Positions 1 to 9,113 of a stretch of 64,000 nucleotides of DNA are shown piece by piece. Source of the stretch: Niveibacterium sp. SC-1 (lineage in GTDB: Bacteria > Pseudomonadota > Gammaproteobacteria > Burkholderiales > Rhodocyclaceae). The notes beneath the pieces are model-generated. The model was given only the letters and a program-made list of their open reading frames with translations, ran no database searches and was not told the DNA's origin. Within the stretch, counting starts at the first letter, position 1. Each line of letters begins with the position of its first letter. Location: NCBI RefSeq assembly GCF_038235435.1, contig NZ_CP151275.1, positions 2,976,001 to 3,040,000 of the forward strand, in the 5' to 3' direction. Made by a program: the position numbers and the translations under genes.

Positions 1-1
1 C

Positions 2-856
2 TCGGCCAGTGGCCAGACACAACTCTCTGGTACCGCCCAGCTCATCAGCCAGTTTGCCGCCAACAGCAGCGCCGACAACCGCGCTGCGGCGCCGCTGGCC
101 CGTGGCGAACCACTCCTGCCGCAGGCGCCCAACAACGGTACGGAGCTCGCCCCGCAGCTCGCGAAGGCCGTGAGCGAGAGTGGCGTATTTTATGAAGCCC
201 ATCAGGCGCGCTGGGTTGCCGGCGACCTCCCGCTTGACACCCTGCTGCGCGAGCCTCAGGCACAAGGGCCTGGCAGTCAGGCGGCGCAGGCGAACGCGAG
301 CGCACAGCAAGACGCCTCACGCGCGACGGTGCAACCACCCAGGGAAGGCGTCCCGGACCTTTCCTCAGGTACCGAACAGGCCCGCGGCACGCCCACCCAG
401 CCCGCAGATGCGCCCGACGCTGCCGCGCATGCGCGACCCGGCCTGGCACATACCGCCGAAGCGGCGCTGAATACCACCGCTCCGCTCGTGCCGCGCGAGT
501 TCGCGCCTCTCGTCCAGCAACAGCTCGACGCGCTCTTCACCCAGCAACTCGTCTGGCATGGACAAGCCTGGCCAGGTCAGCAGATGGAATGGCAGATCGA
601 CCTGCCCGAACGTCCGGCGCCCGGCATGGAGCCGTCCGAAGACTGGAACACGCGCTTGCGCCTGACGCTGCCTCGACTCGGCGAAGTCGACGCACGCCTG
701 CACCTGACTTCGCTGGGTCTCGCCCTCCATATTGACGCGACCGATCCCGCCACCGCCGCAGCGCTGCAGGAAAGCGTGGGTGGGTTGGCGGACGCACTGG
801 CAGCGGCGGGTGTCCCGCTCACCGGCCATGCCATCGTGACCCCGCGTGATGAGTGA
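2..856 (+). CDS. fliK: Flagellar hook-length control protein FliK-like, C-terminal part (5' end outside window)
   Basis: The reading frame is open from the first bases of the window, so the N-terminus is missing. About 284 residues are visible. A segment of the type SGVFYEAHQARW, a recognisable FliK feature in betaproteobacteria, is followed by an Ala/Gln/Pro-rich low-complexity linker and then a compact C-terminal region with the sequence around MEWQIDLPER. FliK measures hook length and switches the export gate from hook to filament substrates, with its C-terminus contacting FlhB. The next gene overlaps by 8 bases and encodes an FlhB-C-like protein, which supports the call. The family diverges fast, so the assignment rests on motif and neighbour. 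Confidence 0.75.
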   Translation, partial: SASGQTQLSGTAQLISQFAANSSADNRAAAPLARGEPLLPQAPNNGTELAPQLAKAVSESGVFYEAHQARWVAGDLPLDTLLREPQAQGPGSQAAQANASAQQDASRATVQPPREGVPDLSSGTEQARGTPTQPADAPDAAAHARPGLAHTAEAALNTTAPLVPREFAPLVQQQLDALFTQQLVWHGQAWPGQQMEWQIDLPERPAPGMEPSEDWNTRLRLTLPRLGEVDARLHLTSLGLALHIDATDPATAAALQESVGGLADALAAAGVPLTGHAIVTPRDE

Positions 857-1157
857 AACGACTTCGCCACGTCCAAGCCGTGCCCACGCGGTTGCGCTCG
901 CCTACGAGGCGGGTTCAACCGCGCCTAAGGTCGTGGCCAAAGGGCGCGGCGTTTCGGCGGAGGAAATCATCCGCCGCGCGCGCGATGCGGGCGTCTATGT
1001 GCACGAGTCCGCCGAGCTCGTCTCCCTGCTGATGCAGGTCGACCTCGACAGCCAGATTCCGCCGACGCTCTACGTCGCCGTCGCCGAGTTGCTGGCGTGG
1101 ATTTACCGCGTCGAGCGGGGCGAACAAGCACCGGCGCCAGAGCCGCCACAGGCTTGA
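849..1157 (+). CDS. Short FlhB C-terminal-like protein (EscU/YscU/HrcU-type export switch domain)
   Basis: A 102-residue protein. The stretch AVALAYEAGSTAPKVVAKG followed by AEEIIRRARDAGVYVHES and a leucine-rich tail reproduces the cytoplasmic domain of FlhB/YscU export-switch proteins. The membrane domain is absent, and so is the autocleavage NPTH motif. Such stand-alone FlhB-C paralogues (often called FhlB or FlhX-like) sit beside fliK in many betaproteobacteria. ATG at 849 was chosen; a GTG at 846 adds one residue. The start overlaps the fliK stop, implying translational coupling. The likely role is an accessory in export substrate switching, which is inference. Confidence 0.8.
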   Translation: MSETTSPRPSRAHAVALAYEAGSTAPKVVAKGRGVSAEEIIRRARDAGVYVHESAELVSLLMQVDLDSQIPPTLYVAVAELLAWIYRVERGEQAPAPEPPQA

Positions 1158-1256
1158 GCCTGCGGGCCGCGTGCTATAGTCGTCGCTGCTTTTCGATCGC
1201 CGGAAGCGCCCATTCCAAAGCGACTCGTTTCCAACAAAAAATAGCGCGCATTCGAG

Positions 1257-1997
1257 ATGTCCGACGAAGATGATCTGGCCCGGTTTGTTGTCCGCGGCCC
1301 CAAGGAAATCCGCTTCCTGATGCGCCAGTTGTCCGAGCGCACCAGCCTCGTCTCGGCCTATCCCGCGGACGCGGGTCATTTCGCGCTGCTTTCCATCCTG
1401 GATGTACCGGAATCTCCGGACGAGCACCTGATTCTCGACGTTTCGCAAGACGAGGCCCAGAACACGGCCTTGCTGCGCTCGGAGCGGATCATCTGCGTCT
1501 CGCAGCTCGATCGCGTGCGTATCCAGTTCGAGCTGCCGGGCATTCAAGCAGGTCGTCACCTCGACAAGCCGGCGCTCATCAGCCGGATGCCCGCCGCGGT
1601 GTTGCGCCTGCAACGCCGGGAGTTTTACCGCCTGCAGACGCCAGTCACCGACCCGGTGCGCTGCGTGGTCCCGATCGGCGAAGCCGGCAAGAGTCAGCCG
1701 CTGGACACGCGGGTGCTCGATATCTCCGGTGGCGGCGTGGCAGTCTGCCTACCTGACACCGGGCACGGTTTTCACGTCGATCGGGAATTCACCGGTTGCC
1801 AGCTCTTCCTGCAGGACACCCAGGCGCTGGTCATCAGGCTGCGCGTGCGCAATCTCTTCAAGGTGACTCTGCCCGGCGGCAACGAGATATTGCGCGCAGG
1901 ATGCGAATTCGTCGGGCTGACGCCGGCGCAGGAAAACCATATCCAGCGCTACATCCTGCGGATCGAGCGGGAACGCGCCGCGCGAGGCACCGAGTAG
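1257..1997 (+). CDS. ycgR: Flagellar brake protein YcgR-like, PilZ domain c-di-GMP receptor
   Basis: A 246-residue protein with an N-terminal YcgR-N beta domain (about 1-115) and a C-terminal PilZ domain (about 118-240). Both c-di-GMP binding signatures are visible: the arginine motif RREFYR at 120-125 and D-I-S-G-G-G at 155-160. In enterobacteria YcgR with c-di-GMP slows the flagellar motor, and its position immediately after fliK and the flhB-like gene suits that role. It starts 99 bases after the previous gene, so it may have its own promoter. The CDF gene begins 2 bases after its stop. Confidence 0.88.
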   Translation: MSDEDDLARFVVRGPKEIRFLMRQLSERTSLVSAYPADAGHFALLSILDVPESPDEHLILDVSQDEAQNTALLRSERIICVSQLDRVRIQFELPGIQAGRHLDKPALISRMPAAVLRLQRREFYRLQTPVTDPVRCVVPIGEAGKSQPLDTRVLDISGGGVAVCLPDTGHGFHVDREFTGCQLFLQDTQALVIRLRVRNLFKVTLPGGNEILRAGCEFVGLTPAQENHIQRYILRIERERAARGTE

Positions 1998-1999
1998 CC

Positions 2000-2884
2000 G
2001 TGCCGACGAGCCGGCTCAAGGCGCATCACTACGCCTGGATCTCCATCGGCGCTGCCCTGCTCACCATCACGCTCAAGGGCGCGGCCTGGTGGAGCACCGG
2101 TTCGGTCGGCCTGCTATCTGACGCGCTTGAGTCCCTGGTGAATCTGATCGGCGCAAGCTTCGCGCTGCTCATGCTGATCGTCGCAGCCGAACCCCCCGAC
2201 AAGAACCATCCCTGGGGCCACAGCAAGGCCGAGTACTTCTCCAGCGGTTTCGAAGGCACGCTGATCTTTGTTGCCGCGCTCGCCATCATCGGGACGGGAG
2301 TGCCACGCTTCTGGAGCCTGCGCCCGCTGCAGCAGATCGACCTCGGGTTAACACTCTCGGCCGCCAGCACCGTTATCAACTTCCTCACGGCCCGCCTGCT
2401 CGCGCGCGGCGCGCGCCAGCTGCATTCGGTCGCGCTGGATGCCGACGCACGCCACCTGATGACCGACGTGTGGACCACCGTCGGAGTCGTCGCGGGCGTC
2501 ATTCTGGTCAGCATCACGGGCTGGCTCTGGCTGGACCCCCTGCTCGCCTGTCTGGTCGCGCTCCACATCCTGCGTGAAGGCTGGAGCCTGATGCGGCGTG
2601 CTGTCGGCGGCCTGATGGACGAAGCGCTGGACCCGGAGGAGCTGCGCGCCGCCGAAACGATCCTCTCCGGCTTTGCGCCGCGCGGGGTTGCGTGGAAGGA
2701 CTTGCGCACGCGCCGCGCGGGCCAGCGTCGCTTCATCCATATGGATCTTCTGGTGCCGTCTACCTGGAGCGTACGCCAGGCCCACGACGTGGCCGACGAG
2801 GTCGAGGCCACGATCGCCGACGCCATTTCCGGCGCCGTGGTCAGCACCCACATCGAACCGATCGACGCGCCGGCGGAAGGCTGA
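2000..2884 (+). CDS. Cation diffusion facilitator family transporter
   Basis: A 294-residue inner-membrane metal/proton antiporter with about six membrane segments and a C-terminal cytoplasmic dimerisation domain. GTG at 2000, 2 bases after the ycgR stop, was chosen because the frame upstream of it merely shadows ycgR and the hydrophobic N-terminus starts just after. Membrane segment 5 carries the usual HxxxD metal site ([10 protein letters not shown]). In segment 2 the FieF-type DxxxD is replaced by ExxxN (ALESLVNL), so the metal site is not the zinc/iron FieF type. The motif [11 protein letters not shown] is typical of the family. Substrate metal unknown. Confidence 0.85.
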   Translation: MPTSRLKAHHYAWISIGAALLTITLKGAAWWSTGSVGLLSDALESLVNLIGASFALLMLIVAAEPPDKNHPWGHSKAEYFSSGFEGTLIFVAALAIIGTGVPRFWSLRPLQQIDLGLTLSAASTVINFLTARLLARGARQLHSVALDADARHLMTDVWTTVGVVAGVILVSITGWLWLDPLLACLVALHILREGWSLMRRAVGGLMDEALDPEELRAAETILSGFAPRGVAWKDLRTRRAGQRRFIHMDLLVPSTWSVRQAHDVADEVEATIADAISGAVVSTHIEPIDAPAEG

Positions 2885-2909
2885 GCCGGGCACGGTACAA
2901 TCCGGCCCC

Positions 2910-3923
2910 ATGTACGCTTTCGCCCGCCCCCTGCTGTTCCGCCTCGATCCGGAAAAGGCGCACGACCTTGCGCTCTGGAGCCTGCATCATTTCGGCGGCT
3001 TCCTGCCCAATCATTGCGACCGCACACCCGAGTCGATCGACGTGATGGGCCTGCGTTTTCCCAATCGCATCGGACTGGCCGCCGGCCTGGACAAGAACGG
3101 CATCGCGATCGACGCCTTTTCGTCTTTCGGCTTCGGCCATATCGAAGTCGGCACCGTGACACCGCGCCCGCAACCGGGCAACCCGAAGCCGCGCATGTTC
3201 CGCCTGCCGGAGGCCCGCGCAATCATCAACCGCATGGGCTTCAACAACGACGGCGTCGACAACCTGATCGCCAATGTGCGTGCGGCCAAGTTTCGCGGCA
3301 TCCTCGGCATCAACATCGGCAAGAACTTCGATACGCCGATCGAGCGTGCCGCGGACGACTACCTCAAGGGTCTGGAAGCGGTGTATCCGCACGCCAGCTA
3401 CGTGACGGTCAACATCTCGTCGCCCAACACCAAGAACCTGCGCCAGCTCCAGGGCGCCTCTGAGCTCGACGCCCTGCTTGGCGCACTCAAGCGCAAGCAA
3501 CGCACCCTGGCCGACCAGCATGGCCGCTACGTGCCGGTCGCGCTGAAGATCGCGCCGGACATCGATGCGGAGCAACTGGGCGAGATCGCCGATGCGCTGC
3601 GCCGCCACCAGATCGACGCGGTGATCGCGACCAACACCACGCTGGCGCGCGACACGGTCAAGGGACTGGCCCACGCCGAAGAAACCGGCGGCCTCTCCGG
3701 TGGCCCGCTGACCCATCGCGCCACGCAGGTCGTGCGCGACCTGGCTACCGCGCTCGCCGGCGAGCTGCCGATCATCGCTGTGGGTGGTGTCCTGACCGGC
3801 GAAGACGCTCGCGCCAAGCTCGACGCGGGCGCCGCGCTCGTACAGATCTACTCGGGCTTCATCTACGCCGGCCCGCCCCTGGTGCGGGAAGCCATCGAGG
3901 CAACCCGCAAGCACACGTCCTGA
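2910..3923 (+). CDS. pyrD: Dihydroorotate dehydrogenase (quinone), class 2
   Basis: A 337-residue protein matching the usual class 2 length (E. coli 336). It oxidises dihydroorotate to orotate with FMN, passing electrons to quinone in the inner membrane, the fourth step of pyrimidine synthesis. The N-terminal membrane-associated helix region ([21 protein letters not shown]) is present, as are [10 protein letters not shown], the substrate and catalytic serine region NISSPNT, the FMN-binding AIGGV-type loop ([13 protein letters not shown]) and the QIYSGFIY end motif. ATG at 2910 gives the canonical start; the upstream open frame lies inside the CDF gene. No operon partner is obvious. Confidence 0.97.
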   Translation: MYAFARPLLFRLDPEKAHDLALWSLHHFGGFLPNHCDRTPESIDVMGLRFPNRIGLAAGLDKNGIAIDAFSSFGFGHIEVGTVTPRPQPGNPKPRMFRLPEARAIINRMGFNNDGVDNLIANVRAAKFRGILGINIGKNFDTPIERAADDYLKGLEAVYPHASYVTVNISSPNTKNLRQLQGASELDALLGALKRKQRTLADQHGRYVPVALKIAPDIDAEQLGEIADALRRHQIDAVIATNTTLARDTVKGLAHAEETGGLSGGPLTHRATQVVRDLATALAGELPIIAVGGVLTGEDARAKLDAGAALVQIYSGFIYAGPPLVREAIEATRKHTS

Positions 3924-4014
3924 AACGCAACATGTCGGGCGCACGCAAGGCAGACTGAGCCCGCCGCGCACCACCATCCTTTCCCCTGCCACCGTGCAAT
4001 TCCCAGCCTGACCG

Positions 4015-4701
4015 ATGTCCGACGCCCCCCTTGTCATCCGGATCGATGCCCTGTTGCCGCAGACCCAGTGCGGCCAGTGCGGCTACGCTGGCTGCAAGCC
4101 CTACGCCACGGCGATTGCGGGCGGTGAAGCCGATATCAACCAGTGCCCACCCGGTGGCGAGCGCGGCATCCACAAGCTCGCCGAACTGCTTGATCGCGAG
4201 TTCAAGCCACTCAACCCGGCCAACGGCGTCGAGAAACCGAAGGCGCTGGCGCTGATCGACGAGGACACCTGCATCGGCTGCACGCTCTGCATCCAGGCCT
4301 GTCCGGTCGACGCAATCGTCGGGGCTGCCAAGCTGATGCACACGGTCATTGACGCGCGCTGCACCGGCTGCGAACTCTGCATCGCACCTTGTCCGGTCGA
4401 TTGCATCAGCATGGTTCCGCTGGCCGAGGCTGAAACGCCGGAAGTCTGGCAGCGCAACGCCGACACCGCGCGGGATCATTACGAGTTCCGCAACGCCCGG
4501 CTCGCGCGGGAGAAGGCCGAGAAGGCCGCACGCCTGGCTGCCAAGGTCGGCGCCACTACGGCGCCAGCAGCGCCCCCCGACGGTGAGCAGTCCGCCGAAG
4601 AGAAAAAACGCGCCCTCATTGCCGCCGCGCTCGCACGGGCCAAGGCCCAGCGCGATGCCCTGCAGAAGCGCGAGGAGCCGGGCGACGAGGGCCAGGCGTG
4701 A
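4015..4701 (+). CDS. rsxB: RsxB/RnfB-like electron transport ferredoxin
   Basis: A 228-residue protein. The N-terminus has the four-cysteine Fe-S cluster site of RnfB ([13 protein letters not shown], then C in NQCPPGG). It is followed by two 4Fe-4S ferredoxin motifs ([12 protein letters not shown] and [12 protein letters not shown]) and an Ala/Lys-rich charged tail of about 70 residues. The hydrophobic N-terminal anchor of classical RnfB is missing, as in the short betaproteobacterial version. In E. coli the rsx operon also ends in nth; here no other rnf/rsx gene is nearby. It probably donates electrons to iron-sulfur proteins; whether SoxR or nitrogenase-like partners are served cannot be told. 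The stop overlaps the nth start. Confidence 0.85.
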   Translation: MSDAPLVIRIDALLPQTQCGQCGYAGCKPYATAIAGGEADINQCPPGGERGIHKLAELLDREFKPLNPANGVEKPKALALIDEDTCIGCTLCIQACPVDAIVGAAKLMHTVIDARCTGCELCIAPCPVDCISMVPLAEAETPEVWQRNADTARDHYEFRNARLAREKAEKAARLAAKVGATTAPAAPPDGEQSAEEKKRALIAAALARAKAQRDALQKREEPGDEGQA

Positions 4702-5330
4702 GTCCACAGAAAGTCCGCGAGATGTTCCGCCGCTTCGAAGCGGCGAATCCGCATCCGACCACCGAACTGGAGTACGGCAACGGCTTCCAGCTGCTCGTAG
4801 CCGTGGTGCTCTCCGCCCAAGCCACAGACAAAGGCGTCAATCTCGCCACCCGGCGCCTGTTCCCGGTGGCGCCGGACGCGGCAAGCATGGCTAGCCTGGG
4901 CGAAGCCGGCATCGCCGACTTCATCAAGACGATCGGCCTCTATCGCAACAAGGCAAAGAACGTCGCGCAGCTGTCACACATGCTGCTGGAAAAGCACGCC
5001 GGCGAAGTGCCGCGGGATCGCGCCGCACTGGAGGCACTGCCGGGCGTTGGGCGCAAGACGGCGAACGTCGTGCTCAACACTCTCTTCGGGGAACCGACCA
5101 TCGCGGTCGACACCCATATCTTTCGCGTCGCCAATCGCACCGGTCTCGCGCCCGGCAAGGACGTCGTGGTGGTCGAGGCGGCACTGGAGAAACGCGTGCC
5201 CAAGGAATTCCGGCTCAATGCCCACCACTGGCTCATCCTGCACGGCCGCTACGTCTGCAAGGCCAGGAAGCCCGAGTGTGGCGCGTGCATCGTCCGCGAC
5301 CTCTGCGCCTTTCGCGACAAGACAGACTAA
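4698..5330 (+). CDS. nth: Endonuclease III
   Basis: A 210-residue DNA glycosylase/AP lyase of base excision repair that removes oxidised pyrimidines. The helix-hairpin-helix [12 protein letters not shown] carries the catalytic lysine, [12 protein letters not shown] carries the catalytic aspartate, and the C-terminal 4Fe-4S site has spacing C-x6-C-x2-C-x5-C ([17 protein letters not shown]). GTG at 4698 overlaps the rsxB stop in a GTGA arrangement, so the two genes are translationally coupled. Confidence 0.97.
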   Translation: MSPQKVREMFRRFEAANPHPTTELEYGNGFQLLVAVVLSAQATDKGVNLATRRLFPVAPDAASMASLGEAGIADFIKTIGLYRNKAKNVAQLSHMLLEKHAGEVPRDRAALEALPGVGRKTANVVLNTLFGEPTIAVDTHIFRVANRTGLAPGKDVVVVEAALEKRVPKEFRLNAHHWLILHGRYVCKARKPECGACIVRDLCAFRDKTD

Positions 5331-5338
5331 GGAATCCA

Positions 5339-5779
5339 ATGTTTGCCCCCAGCCGTGACCAGGCCCGACTCTTCTTCATCGAGGCCTGGGAGAAGTACTG
5401 GAACAAGGCCGCCCTCACCCCGCTGGAGAGCCTCGCGGTCGATCTGATCCTGCTGCATCCGGAATATCACGCGATGCTGGAAGATCGCGATTCGGCCGGA
5501 CGCGAATGGTCGCCGGAGGACGGACAGGTCAATCCCTTCCTCCATCTGTCCCTGCATCTGGCGATCGAGGAGCAGCTCTCCATCAATCAGCCCCCGGGCA
5601 TCAAACCGGCCTTCGACGCCTTGCTCGGCCATCACGACGGCAACCGGCACGATGCCTTGCACGGCGTGCTCGAATCCCTCGGTGAGACGATCTGGCAGGC
5701 GCAGCGCGATGGCAGCCCCCTGGACGGTGCCGCATACGTGCAATCGGTGCGCAAGAAGGCCGGTCTCGGCGAGGACTGA
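5339..5779 (+). CDS. DUF1841 family protein
   Basis: A 146-residue soluble protein of unknown function. It is rich in His, Trp and acidic residues, with the family features FFIEAWEKYWN near the N-terminus and NPFLHLSLHLAIEEQLSINQPPG in the middle (conserved histidines spaced H-x3-H). DUF1841 follows nth in many betaproteobacteria. ATG at 5339 lies 8 bases after the nth stop and is preceded by AAGGAATCCA, a modest ribosome binding site. It is the last gene of the rsxB-nth-DUF1841 unit; a strong hairpin follows. Confidence 0.85.
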   Translation: MFAPSRDQARLFFIEAWEKYWNKAALTPLESLAVDLILLHPEYHAMLEDRDSAGREWSPEDGQVNPFLHLSLHLAIEEQLSINQPPGIKPAFDALLGHHDGNRHDALHGVLESLGETIWQAQRDGSPLDGAAYVQSVRKKAGLGED

Positions 5780-5810
5780 GGCCCGTACGCCTCGCGCGTG
5801 GTGTGCGAAA

Positions 5811-5845
5811 AACAGAAAGGCCCGTCATCGACGGGCCTTTCTGTT
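5811..5845. terminator. Bidirectional intrinsic terminator between DUF1841 and cytochrome c genes
   Basis: A perfect 16-bp inverted repeat (arms 5811-5826 and 5830-5845) with a 3-base loop. On the minus strand it is followed by a run of T residues (the A-run at 5808-5812), so it ends the cytochrome operon cleanly. On the plus strand the T residues are inside the stem. The two flanking transcription units converge here. Confidence 0.85.
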
Positions 5846-5880
5846 CTGGTGCAGGTGTTCTGAAGCCGGCCCAACGCAAC

Positions 5881-6213
5881 TTAACGATGCGCGGTAGCGA
5901 GCCCCTTCTGACTGGCGAAATAGGCAGCCAGATCCTCGAAGTCCTGTTTCTCCAGCTTGGCCACGTTAGGCGACATGATCGGGTCCTTGCGCTTGCCGCT
6001 CTTGTACTCGCCTAGCGCATGGGTGATGTAGTCCTCATGCTGGCCCGCGAGACGCGGGAACATCGGACTCGCACTATTGCCATCGGCTCCGTGGCAGGCC
6101 GCGCAGGCGGCCGCTTTTTCCTTGCCGCGGACAACATCCCCGGCATGGCTGGCGCCAGCGATCGTCACCAAAGCGAGCGCGAGGAGCGTCTTGGTCAGGG
6201 TCGAACGGCTCAT
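5881..6213 (-). CDS. Small periplasmic cytochrome c (c553/c4 type)
   Basis: A 110-residue precursor. The signal peptide MSRSTLTKTLLALALVTIAG ends in ASHA before GD, and a single haem site CAACH lies about residue 38. The methionine ligand is probably in the IMSPNVAKL segment. It is exported, attached to haem by the Ccm system, and would shuttle electrons in the periplasm to a terminal oxidase or reductase. ATG at 6213 overlaps the stop of the upstream cytochrome gene (ATGA), so the pair is translationally coupled. The longer open frame upstream is a shadow of that gene. Confidence 0.9.
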   Translation of the reverse strand: MSRSTLTKTLLALALVTIAGASHAGDVVRGKEKAAACAACHGADGNSASPMFPRLAGQHEDYITHALGEYKSGKRKDPIMSPNVAKLEKQDFEDLAAYFASQKGLATAHR

Positions 6214-6533
6214 TTCTGGGCTCCGAAGTAAGCCGCGATATCGGCCATGTCCTGGTCGCTGAGGGGTTGGGCGATGCCGGTCATCGACGGATGCGTGCGC
6301 TCCCCTTTCTTGTAGGCCTGCAGCGCCTTCACGATGTACTCCGGATGCTGACCGCCCAGCCGGGGAACGTGATAGACACTCGGAAAGCCCGTCTTGTAGT
6401 CCTCGATGCCGTGGCACCCCAGGCAAATCGCTACTTTTTTCTTGCCGGCCTTGGGATTGCCTTGGGCCGCGTAGCTAGCGGTGCTCATGAGCGCAGCCGC
6501 GAGCAGCAACAGCCCTGTGATTCTTATCCGCAT
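6210..6533 (-). CDS. Small periplasmic cytochrome c (class I)
   Basis: A 107-residue precursor with a signal peptide (MRIRITGLLLLAAALMSTAS, cleavage around SYA|A) and one haem site CLGCH. The tail motif MTGIAQPLSDQDMADIAAYF is typical of the c553/c4 group. The body resembles its downstream neighbour (PRLGGQHPEYIVKALQAYKKGERTHPSM against PRLAGQHEDYITHALGEYKSGKRKDPIM), so the pair looks like a tandem duplication, reminiscent of the two halves of dihaem cytochrome c4. The ribosome binding site AGAGGGGACC precedes ATG at 6533. Confidence 0.9.
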   Translation of the reverse strand: MRIRITGLLLLAAALMSTASYAAQGNPKAGKKKVAICLGCHGIEDYKTGFPSVYHVPRLGGQHPEYIVKALQAYKKGERTHPSMTGIAQPLSDQDMADIAAYFGAQK

Positions 6534-6838
6534 GGTCCCCTCTGTTTGGATTTGATGTGCGAGGCCGCCCGATTCTAGCTTGCACCCCAAGGGCATCAAA
6601 ACCGCGGGGCGGACGCGAGGCCGGACTCTAATGAATCGCGCCACATTGTTGCACGCTGCGACGCAGCAAGTCAGCGCCGTTCATGCGCCCTGCGGGCCGA
6701 TGGGCGGCGCTGCTGCACCGCGCGCAGAGGGGTTCGGCCCGCCCATCGCGTGACCTGTCTCAAGCGCGCCTGATATTGCTTGCCAATCGCGGCCTGTCGT
6801 CCCGGCATGCCGATCCGCGGCGGCTAGAATCCTTGCCT
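6534..6838. other. Intergenic region without a gene
   Basis: About 305 bases between the divergent cytochrome c pair and the SemiSWEET gene. Apart from the promoter for the cytochromes I see GC-rich sequence without a convincing ORF, RNA or repeat. A TAGAAT at 6826-6831 could be a minus-10 element for the SemiSWEET gene but lacks a clear minus-35 partner. Confidence 0.4.
6572..6599 (-). promoter_or_regulatory. Candidate sigma-70 promoter for the cytochrome c pair
   Basis: On the minus strand TTGATG (6594-6599) and TAGAAT (6572-6577) are separated by 16 bases, close to the TTGACA/TATAAT consensus. The predicted transcription start is about 6565, some 30 bases before ATG 6533. Seen by eye only. 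Confidence 0.5.
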
Positions 6839-7099
6839 ATGAACCCTCTCTACACCGACCTGCTTGGCTACCTCGCAGCGACCCTTACGACCGTCGCGCT
6901 GGTACCGCAAGCCATCCTGACCTGGAAGACGCGCTCGGCCCACGGCGTTTCGCTGGGGATGTACTGCATCTTCGTCAGTGGCGTTGCAGGCTGGCTTTTC
7001 TATGGCTTGCTGATCGCTGCCTGGCCGGTGGTGGCCGCCAACGCCGTCACCCTGTTCCTCGCGGGCTTCATCCTGGCCATGAAGGTCCGCTTCGGCTGA
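6839..7099 (+). CDS. SemiSWEET-type PQ-loop transporter
   Basis: An 86-residue protein with three hydrophobic segments (about 5-25, 38-58, 62-82) and the PQ motif at 23-24 (ALVPQAILTWKT). This is the architecture of a bacterial SemiSWEET, which forms a homodimer to give a six-helix sugar uniporter. ATG at 6839 opens the conserved N-terminus; the frame upstream shows no family similarity. It stands alone and is followed by a terminator. Substrate not predictable. Confidence 0.85.
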   Translation: MNPLYTDLLGYLAATLTTVALVPQAILTWKTRSAHGVSLGMYCIFVSGVAGWLFYGLLIAAWPVVAANAVTLFLAGFILAMKVRFG

Positions 7100-7117
7100 C
7101 CGCTCAGGCCCAATAAT

Positions 7118-7145
7118 AAAAAAGCCCCGCGAGCGGGGCTTTTTC
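7118..7145. terminator. Bidirectional intrinsic terminator
   Basis: The stem AGCCCCG/CGGGGCT with loop CGAG is flanked by an A-run on the left and TTTTT on the right, so it works for the SemiSWEET gene (plus) and htpG (minus), which converge here. Confidence 0.9.
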
Positions 7146-7164
7146 GTTCCTACGTGCGAAAGCC

Positions 7165-9081
7165 TCAGGCGGCAACCATGAGCAGGTTGATCCGCTTGAC
7201 GAAGCCCGCCGGATCTTCCAGTGAGCCCCCTTCGGCCAGCAAGGCCTGGTCCAGCAGCACCGCAGCCCAGTCGTCGAAGTGCTCGCTGCCGTACTTCAGG
7301 CGCAGCACCACCGGATGCCTGGGGTTGAGCTCCAGGATAGGCGCGGAGCTCGGCACATCCTGGCCGGCGGCCTTGAGCAGACGCGCCAGGTTGGTACCCA
7401 TCTCGTTGTCGTCGGCCACCACGCAGGCCGGGCTGTCGGTCAGGCGGTGCGTGATCCGCACTTCCTTCACGCGCTCGCCGAGCGAGGCCTTCACCTTCTC
7501 CAGCATGTCCTTGAACTCGCCGGCCTCGGCCTCCGCCGCCTTCTTCTCGGCCTCGTCTTCAAGCTTGCCCAGGTCCAGGTCGCCCCGGGCGACCGAGACG
7601 ACCTGCTTGCCCTCGAACTCGTTCAGGTGGCTCACCAACCATTCATCCACGCGCTCGGCCAACAGCAGCACCTCGATACCCTTCTTGCGGAAGATTTCCA
7701 GATGCGGGCTGTTCTTGGCGGCAGTGAAGGTGTCGGCGGTGACGTAGTAGATCTTGTCCTGGCCTTCCTTCATGCGCGCGACGTAGTCCGCCAGCGAAAC
7801 GCTTTGCTCCGGCGTGTCGGCTTGGGTGGTGGCGAAGCGCAGCAGCTTTGCGATGCGCTCGCGGTTGGCGAAGTCCTCGCCCACGCCTTCCTTGAGCGCC
7901 TTGCCGAACTCGCCCCAGAAGGTGGCGTACTTGTCCTTTTCGTTCTCGGCGAGGTCTTCCAGCAGGCCCAGCACCTTCTTCGCGCAACCGGCGCGGATGG
8001 TGTCGATGTCCTTGCCTTCCTGCAGGATTTCACGCGAGACATTGAGCGGCAGGTCGTTCGAATCCACCACCCCGCGCACGAAGCGCAGGTAGTAAGGCAG
8101 CAGCTTTTCCGCGTCGTCCATGATGAAGACGCGACGCACGTAGAGCTTCAACCCGTGCTTGGCATTGCGATCCCACAGATCGAAAGGTGCATGCGCGGGG
8201 ATGTAGAGGAGTTGCGTGTATTCGTGGCGCCCCTCGACCCGCGCGTGGCTCCAGGCCAGCGGGTCTTCATGGTCGTGCGCGACGTGCTTGTAGAACTCCT
8301 TGTACTGCTCGTCGGTGATGTCCGACTTGCTGCGCGCCCACAGCGCGGACGCCTGGTTGACGGTTTCCTCTTCGTCACGCAGGACCTGTTCGTTCTTCTC
8401 CGCGTCCCATTCTTCCTTCTGCATCCGGATCGGCTGGGCGATGTGGTCGGAATACTTGCGGATGATGGAGCGCAGGCGCCAGCCGGAAAGCAGATCGTCC
8501 TGGTCTTCGCGCAGATGCAGGATGATTTCCGTGCCGCGGAATTCCCGGGCCACCGGCTCGACGGTATATTCGCCGGCCGTCTCACCCGTCATGGCGCACT
8601 CCCACTTCACGCCCTGCTCGGCGTCCAGGCCCGCGCGGCGGGTCAGCACGGTCACCTTGTCGGCGACGATGAAGGCTGAGTAGAAGCCCACGCCGAACTG
8701 GCCGATGAGGTGCGCGTCGCGTTGCTGGTCGCCGGTCAGGCGGGAGAAGAATTCCTTGGTGCCGGACTTGGCGATGGTGCCCAGGTGGGCAATCACTTCT
8801 TCGCGGCTCATGCCGATGCCGTTGTCGGCGATCGTGACGGTGCGGGCCGCCTTGTCAAAGCCGATCCGGATCGCGAGTTCGCCACCACCGCCTTCGAGCA
8901 GCTCGGGCCGATCCAGCGACTCGAAACGCAGCTTGTCGCAGGCATCGGAGGCATTGGAAATCAGCTCACGCAGGAAGATCTCGCGGTTCGAATACAGCGA
9001 GTGGATCATCAGGTGCAGCAGCTGTTTCACCTCGGCCTGGAAGCTCAAGGTTTCAGTGGCTGCGCGCTGGGCTTCGGTCAT
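7165..9081 (-). CDS. htpG: Chaperone HtpG (Hsp90)
   Basis: A 638-residue cytosolic ATP-dependent chaperone. The GHKL ATPase domain (about 1-230) shows the N-box [23 protein letters not shown] and [11 protein letters not shown]. The middle domain (about 240-500) carries [29 protein letters not shown], and a dimerisation domain follows. ATG at 9081 is preceded by AAGGAG eight bases upstream; the frame is open far beyond but that part shadows the histidine kinase gene. A sigma-32-like promoter lies just upstream, as expected for a heat-shock gene. It is divergent from the histidine kinase. Confidence 0.98.
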   Translation of the reverse strand: MTEAQRAATETLSFQAEVKQLLHLMIHSLYSNREIFLRELISNASDACDKLRFESLDRPELLEGGGGELAIRIGFDKAARTVTIADNGIGMSREEVIAHLGTIAKSGTKEFFSRLTGDQQRDAHLIGQFGVGFYSAFIVADKVTVLTRRAGLDAEQGVKWECAMTGETAGEYTVEPVAREFRGTEIILHLREDQDDLLSGWRLRSIIRKYSDHIAQPIRMQKEEWDAEKNEQVLRDEEETVNQASALWARSKSDITDEQYKEFYKHVAHDHEDPLAWSHARVEGRHEYTQLLYIPAHAPFDLWDRNAKHGLKLYVRRVFIMDDAEKLLPYYLRFVRGVVDSNDLPLNVSREILQEGKDIDTIRAGCAKKVLGLLEDLAENEKDKYATFWGEFGKALKEGVGEDFANRERIAKLLRFATTQADTPEQSVSLADYVARMKEGQDKIYYVTADTFTAAKNSPHLEIFRKKGIEVLLLAERVDEWLVSHLNEFEGKQVVSVARGDLDLGKLEDEAEKKAAEAEAGEFKDMLEKVKASLGERVKEVRITHRLTDSPACVVADDNEMGTNLARLLKAAGQDVPSSAPILELNPRHPVVLRLKYGSEHFDDWAAVLLDQALLAEGGSLEDPAGFVKRINLLMVAA

Positions 9082-9113
9082 GGACAACTCCTTGTTCTCG
9101 ATTAACATGCGCC

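Noticed and set aside
1796..1999. N-terminal extension of the CDF transporter frame
   Set aside because: It overlaps the ycgR coding sequence and has no membrane or family features; GTG 2000 gives the normal CDF N-terminus.
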